A stretch of DNA of 64,000 nucleotides from Microthrixaceae bacterium. Its GTDB lineage: Bacteria; Actinomycetota; Acidimicrobiia; Acidimicrobiales; Acidimicrobilacustridaceae. A program made the position numbers and the translations under genes. Where the stretch lies: assembly GCA_947449015.1 (NCBI GenBank), contig CANFQA010000003.1, positions 1 to 64,000 of the forward strand. Reading direction: 5' to 3'. Position 1 is the stretch's first letter. Each line of letters begins with the position of its first letter. Positions 60,160-64,000 of this stretch are shown in pieces. The notes beneath the pieces are model-generated. The model saw only the letters and a list, made by a program, of their open reading frames with translations. It searched no databases and had not been told where the DNA came from.

Positions 60160-61983
60160 GTGAGTATCCCAGAGGCATCCCCTGCAACACCGAGGCCGAA
60201 TTCACCTGTGGGTGAGGGCGAGGCATTCGGGTCCTCACGGGCGCTTCGGCACTACGCAGCTGTGATGAGGCGCCGCTGGCGCTGGATCGCCGCCGGTCTC
60301 GTACTCGGCATGGTCGGTGGTTTGCTTTCGAGTTTCATCACCACGAGCGACGTATCGAAGCAGACCTACTTCAAAGCGACGACGACCATCGTCTCCACGG
60401 GTGCGGTTACCGGGCCCAAGCTCCAGCAGGTGGCGTTCCTGCTCCAGTCGGCAGAGGTGCAGCAGACAATCTCCAACGATCAGGGCATTCCACCCGAGAC
60501 GCTGCGCGGTTTGATCTCAGCGCAGGCCCAACAGGATGTTTCAGCGATCGACGTGACTGCCATTGGGCTCGACCCGGAGGCCACGGTGAATCTCGCTGAT
60601 GCGAGCGCACGAGTCCTGATGGACGCGGCGAAGACCGACTCGGAGCACCAGTACGAGACCAATCGTGACTCCATCCTTGCCAAGATCGACGACCTCGCTG
60701 CCCGGCGCGCAGATCTCGAATCTCGGATCGCGAAGAGTCCTTCACAGTCATCAATACTCAAGGCTGAGCTCGATTCGACGATCAACCAGTCGCGAGTCGC
60801 CTATGAGCAGTTATCAGCAATCGCGGCACCCGGAGCATCCGACGCCTCGTTCACGGTGTTCCAGTCGGCAAGCGCAGTGCAGATCAACGGACGGGCGTTT
60901 CGCGTTCGCTACGACGCCAACTTGAATTCCCGCGGTGCGCTTTCGGGTGGCGGCAATGGCAACCGGGTGACCTTCTCCGAGACCGACCTCGGCGTGGTCT
61001 CGGGCAGCTCCCGGGCCGCACGACTCGCAATTGGCGGTTTCGTTGGACTTATTCTCGGTCTGGGCACGGCGCTGGTCATTGAGGTTTGGGACGATCGCAT
61101 CCGCCGCCGCGACATTCTCGAGGAAGTCACGGGAATCCCTGTCGTCGCCGAGATTCCTGCGTTCAGTCGTGCGGAGCGACAGGATTTCTCAATCGTCGCC
61201 GTTGATGATCCTCGCTCTCGCACGGCCGAACACTTTCGCTCCATTCGGACTTCGCTTCTGTTCTTCATCGAGGCTCAGGCCCGTCCGGCCGATGGCAGTT
61301 CCCGCACGCCGGTGGTCCTGGTGACCTCTCCGAATCCCAGCGAAGGCAAGACCACCTCCACGTCGAACATGGCGGCGGTATTTGCTGCGGCTGGATCGCG
61401 AACGCTTGTGATCGACTGCGACTATCGCAAGCCTTCGATCAGTCGGTATCTCGCTCCTCGTCTTGACCTCGAGTATCCCGAACGCCCGCAGACCACCCGT
61501 GTGGAAAATCTCTGGTTCATGGCGGCACCCACCACCTCGGCCAGCGCAGCGAAGGTCATCGCAATCCTTGGGAAGACCATCGAGACCTGGCGCGACCAGT
61601 TCGACATCGTTTTTCTGGACACTCCTCCGATGCTCGCCACCAACGACGCCACCGATCTCCTTGAGTGGGCTGACGCAGCAGTGCTCGTGGTCCGGTCTGG
61701 TCAGACACGCAGGCTTGCTGCCGAACGCGCTTCAAGTGTTCTCGCTCGATTTGGTGCTCCCATTGTTGGCACGATCTTCAACGGTTGCGCGGAGCGGGAC
61801 ATGGAGAGTTACTACGGCTACGGCTACTACGGCTCCAAGTACTACGGATCGGATGCCAACTTCGGGACCGGAGGGAGTCGTGCTGGCGGCGCGAATGCAG
61901 CCCGATCGACGAGCGTCGAGCGACAGAGGCCTGCGAGCGAGTCCTCACCCGACAGCTCTGGATCGTTGGGCCTGGATCTGTAG
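60160..61983 (+). CDS. Wzz-type chain-length regulator fused to a BY-kinase
   Basis: A 607-residue membrane protein. Residues 40-65 and about 285-310 are membrane helices that enclose an external Wzz-like helical domain. The cytoplasmic part is a bacterial tyrosine kinase: Walker A SPNPSEGKTTST, A' LVIDCDYRKPS, Walker B FDIVFLDTPP and a Tyr-rich cluster (YYGYGYYGSKYYGS) for autophosphorylation. Such kinases set chain length and switch polysaccharide export. GTG 60160 has GGAG seven bases upstream. No matching phosphatase was found in the window. Confidence 0.9.
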   Translation: MSIPEASPATPRPNSPVGEGEAFGSSRALRHYAAVMRRRWRWIAAGLVLGMVGGLLSSFITTSDVSKQTYFKATTTIVSTGAVTGPKLQQVAFLLQSAEVQQTISNDQGIPPETLRGLISAQAQQDVSAIDVTAIGLDPEATVNLADASARVLMDAAKTDSEHQYETNRDSILAKIDDLAARRADLESRIAKSPSQSSILKAELDSTINQSRVAYEQLSAIAAPGASDASFTVFQSASAVQINGRAFRVRYDANLNSRGALSGGGNGNRVTFSETDLGVVSGSSRAARLAIGGFVGLILGLGTALVIEVWDDRIRRRDILEEVTGIPVVAEIPAFSRAERQDFSIVAVDDPRSRTAEHFRSIRTSLLFFIEAQARPADGSSRTPVVLVTSPNPSEGKTTSTSNMAAVFAAAGSRTLVIDCDYRKPSISRYLAPRLDLEYPERPQTTRVENLWFMAAPTTSASAAKVIAILGKTIETWRDQFDIVFLDTPPMLATNDATDLLEWADAAVLVVRSGQTRRLAAERASSVLARFGAPIVGTIFNGCAERDMESYYGYGYYGSKYYGSDANFGTGGSRAGGANAARSTSVERQRPASESSPDSSGSLGLDL

Positions 61984-62020
61984 CACCCGAATCGAGCCAA
62001 TGAGGTCTCGATAGGTTCTG

Positions 62021-62026
62021 TACGGT
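62021..62026 (+). promoter_or_regulatory. Leaderless -10 hexamer for the glycosyltransferase at 62033
   Basis: TACGGT, six bases before the GTG at 62033. It is identical, with the same spacing, to the one before the VWA gene at 9566. Confidence 0.6.
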
Positions 62027-62032
62027 TGCAAT

Positions 62033-63124
62033 GTGCGCGAAACGGGACTGGTCCACGACTACCTCACCCAACGCGGTGGGGCAGAGCGGGTAGTGCTCGC
62101 ATTGAGCCGGATGCTGCCCGACGCACCAATCCATACCTCCCTGTATGACCCGAAGGGCACCTATCCCGAGTTCGCCGAGCGAGATGTGCGCAGTTCGCCG
62201 CTCAATCGCGTACGTCCGCTCCGCTCCCACCATCGGCTCGCCCTTCCCGTTTTGGCACCGGTCTTCTCCGCTATGCATATCGATGCCGAAGTCACAGTCT
62301 GCAGTTCCTCGGGCTGGGCCCATGGTGCGCAAACCTCCGGTTCGAAGGTCGTGTATTGCCATGCGCCGGCCCGCTGGCTCTACCAAATGGAGGCCTACAG
62401 CGCGGAGTCCTCGCTCATTACCCGTAGCGCGCTGGCGGTGCTGCGCCGCCCTTTGCTTCGGTGGGACCGTCGGGCCGCCGGCACGGCCGATGCCTATGTG
62501 GTGAATTCAAGCCGTACCCGCAACATGGTTCGCGACGCGTACGGCATCGAGTCGGAAATCATTCATCCACCTTCGGAGTTCCTGGCTGAGGGCGCCACGG
62601 TTCCGATGGACGGCATTGAGCCGGGATTCTTCCTGTGTGTTGCACGGCTGCTTCCCTACAAGAACCTTGAATCATTGCTTGCCGCGTTCGAACAGATGCC
62701 TGCAGAACGTCTCGTCATTGTTGGCTCAGGCCCTGATCGCGCAAGGCTTCTGTCCCTCGCACCACCGAACGTGACCTTCCTTCACGATATTTCCGACGGT
62801 CAGCTCCGATGGGTGTACTCGGTGGCCGAGGCGCTGTTTGCGATCGGACTGGAGGATTTCGGGCTCACACCAATCGAGGCCGCAAGTTTTGGCGTTCCCA
62901 CAATCGCCCGAGCGTTCGGTGGTTACCTCGACACGGTCATCGAGGGTGTGAACGGCAGGTTCCTTTCAGGTTTGGAGCCGGCCGACATTCAGACCGCTGT
63001 TGATGAGTTGCGGCGCGATCGACTCGACCCAGTCACAGTCCGCCGCACGACTGAGCGCTTCTCTCAGGCGGAGTTCACTCGGCGGATGTCCGGAGTTATC
63101 GAACGAGTCCGCCGCAGTCACTGA
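62033..63124 (+). CDS. Family 4-type glycosyltransferase (WbaZ/mannosyltransferase-like)
   Basis: A 363-residue GT-B enzyme. It begins TGLVHDYLTQRGGAERV, then has VVYCHAPARWLYQME, FFLCVARLLPYKNLESLLAAF and the two-Glu retaining motif EDFGLTPIEAASFGVP. Similar proteins add mannose in O-antigen or capsule synthesis; the donor here is not known. It has its own leaderless promoter, 49 bases after the BY-kinase gene. The region 63125-63288 after it holds no gene that I can see. Confidence 0.87.
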   Translation: MRETGLVHDYLTQRGGAERVVLALSRMLPDAPIHTSLYDPKGTYPEFAERDVRSSPLNRVRPLRSHHRLALPVLAPVFSAMHIDAEVTVCSSSGWAHGAQTSGSKVVYCHAPARWLYQMEAYSAESSLITRSALAVLRRPLLRWDRRAAGTADAYVVNSSRTRNMVRDAYGIESEIIHPPSEFLAEGATVPMDGIEPGFFLCVARLLPYKNLESLLAAFEQMPAERLVIVGSGPDRARLLSLAPPNVTFLHDISDGQLRWVYSVAEALFAIGLEDFGLTPIEAASFGVPTIARAFGGYLDTVIEGVNGRFLSGLEPADIQTAVDELRRDRLDPVTVRRTTERFSQAEFTRRMSGVIERVRRSH

Positions 63125-63288
63125 ATCGGCGTACGGCGCCTCTCCCAACGCTCCGGTCACCACCGGCGTTAGTGTTGTGGTCGCAGTGCGTTGTTTGACT
63201 GCCAGTGAGTGTCTGCCCCGCACCGTTGCGTCGTCGCAGCGGCGCACACTAGGGATCCGGAAAGGTCCGCATTCCGGGAGGTCCTGTG

Positions 63289-63825
63289 ATGACTGAACCG
63301 ATTCCGTTGCTTTCAGCCATTCCATGGCCGTTGGCGGCCATCGTGTTCGATTTTGACGGAGTGCTCACCGACAACCGTGTGCTCACCTTTCAGGACGGCA
63401 CCGAGGCGGTGTTCTGCTCTCGAAGCGATGGCATGGGCATTGAACTGCTTCGGAGCGTTGACATTCCGATGGTGGTCATCTCCAAGGAACGCAATCCCGT
63501 GACCTCGGCTCGTTGCGCCAAGCTCGGTCTTGAGGTCGTGCAGGGAGTGGATGACAAGGCGCCGGTCATGACTGCATGGCTGGCTGAACGTGACATCGAT
63601 CCGGCCCACACCATCTATGTTGGCAACGATGTGAACGACCTGGCATGTATGCGGCTCATTGGTTGCGCGGTCGCGGTTGCTGACGCACACCCCGTCGTGC
63701 TCGCTGAAGCTGATCTTGTGCTTCCCGAACCCGGAGGCAACGGCGCGGTGCGATTCCTCGCTGACGCTATTGTCGCCAAGGTTCGCTCAACCGATTCTCA
63801 ACTCAACACGAAGGCCAACAGATGA
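63289..63825 (+). CDS. KdsC-type HAD phosphatase (nonulosonate-9-phosphatase-like)
   Basis: A 178-residue HAD phosphatase of the KdsC/YrbI group. The nucleophile motif DFDGVLTDNRV, a Ser/Lys pair (VVISKERNP) and GNDVNDLACM for Mg are present, without a cap domain. It overlaps neuB by four bases, so it probably removes the phosphate from a 9-phosphate sialic-acid-type sugar. A role in KDO synthesis is less likely in an actinomycete. ATG 63289 has GGGAGG seven bases upstream; the GTG at 63286 is less well spaced. Confidence 0.85.
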   Translation: MTEPIPLLSAIPWPLAAIVFDFDGVLTDNRVLTFQDGTEAVFCSRSDGMGIELLRSVDIPMVVISKERNPVTSARCAKLGLEVVQGVDDKAPVMTAWLAERDIDPAHTIYVGNDVNDLACMRLIGCAVAVADAHPVVLAEADLVLPEPGGNGAVRFLADAIVAKVRSTDSQLNTKANR

Positions 63826-64000
63826 GTGACCACCGCATGATCGGCGAGCGACGAGTGGGACCTGGTGCCCCCGTCTATGTGATTGCTGAGATCGGCATCA
63901 ATCACAACGGTGATCTCAATCTTGCTCTGCAAATGATTGCCGCTGCCGCCGCCGCCGGCTGCGATGCGGTGAAGTTCCAGAAGCGCACCCCCGAGCTATG
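63822..64000 (+). CDS. neuB: Nonulosonic acid synthase NeuB (5' part, cut by window end)
   Basis: The first 59 codons are present. IAEIGINHNGDLNLAL and GCDAVKFQKR are the classic start of NeuB-type synthases, which condense phosphoenolpyruvate with a six-carbon sugar to make sialic, legionaminic or pseudaminic acid. The start ATG overlaps the phosphatase stop (ATGA). The part that would tell the substrate lies beyond the window. Confidence 0.92.
   Translation, partial: MSDHRMIGERRVGPGAPVYVIAEIGINHNGDLNLALQMIAAAAAAGCDAVKFQKRTPEL

Noticed and set aside
53802-62033. Mobile-element or recent-transfer signature around the glycan locus
   Set aside because: No transposase, integrase, direct-repeat ends or tRNA insertion point was seen, and the leaderless promoter style is the same as in the rest of the window.

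Overview
The window is bacterial chromosome, densely packed and GC-rich, and almost certainly comes from an actinomycete in the broad sense (Actinomycetota). My best guess is the class Acidimicrobiia or a related freshwater/soil lineage. The evidence is two WhiB-type iron-sulfur regulators, a UPF0182 giant membrane protein, a DivIVA-like protein, a PhoR/SenX3-type kinase inside a pst operon, a three-subunit succinate dehydrogenase with one long cytochrome b subunit, and a strong habit of leaderless transcription. At about 14 operon heads a TANNNT hexamer ends 6 to 8 bases before an ATG or GTG. No insertion sequence, prophage, CRISPR array or rRNA was seen. No stretch over 300 bases lacks a gene; the longest gap is about 280 bases, before 47270.

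Layout. 1-3700: sdhCAB (minus). 3709-5973: a GH2 glycosidase. 6111-11581: a MoxR-type ATPase and its usual VWA partner, separated by rpiA and a catalytically degenerate GH1-like protein on the other strand. 11701-13839: two whiB genes around a stand-alone glutamate formimidoyltransferase, then a small unknown gene preceded by KPRSG-coding repeats. 13889-24931: a phosphate/polyphosphate island in which ppk, a CYTH-CHAD protein and a Nudix hydrolase are followed by pstSCAB, phoU, a sensor kinase and its response regulator. These genes would sense, import, store and handle phosphate. 25010-34471: a transporter, a zincin-like protein and an HtrA-like protein that have both lost catalytic residues, an SDR-like protein, a moaE/small membrane protein/mreB operon, a HEAT-repeat protein, a PDZ-Lon protease and a DivIVA-like protein. 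34573-37614: UPF0182 protein. 37713-39410: acyl-CoA synthetase. 39505-39581: initiator tRNA-Met. 39763-44330: an overlapping four-gene operon (two Gfo/Idh/MocA oxidoreductases, an alpha/beta hydrolase, and an S51-peptidase-like domain fused to a CysS-type C-terminal domain), the least explained unit here. 44331-46986: a Zn/Mn ABC importer. 47270-51829: a small membrane protein, a secreted zinc metallopeptidase, a methyltransferase, an NDH-2/AIF-like flavoprotein and a VOC protein. 51884-64000: a surface-polysaccharide locus with an ABC flippase, glycosyltransferases, Wzy, CMP-nonulosonate synthetase, a Wzz/BY-kinase, a KdsC-like phosphatase and the start of NeuB. It probably builds a glycan containing a sialic-acid-like sugar.

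Functions are assigned by recognising motifs by eye; no database search was run. Starts were chosen from Shine-Dalgarno sites, stop/start overlaps and the leaderless promoter pattern.
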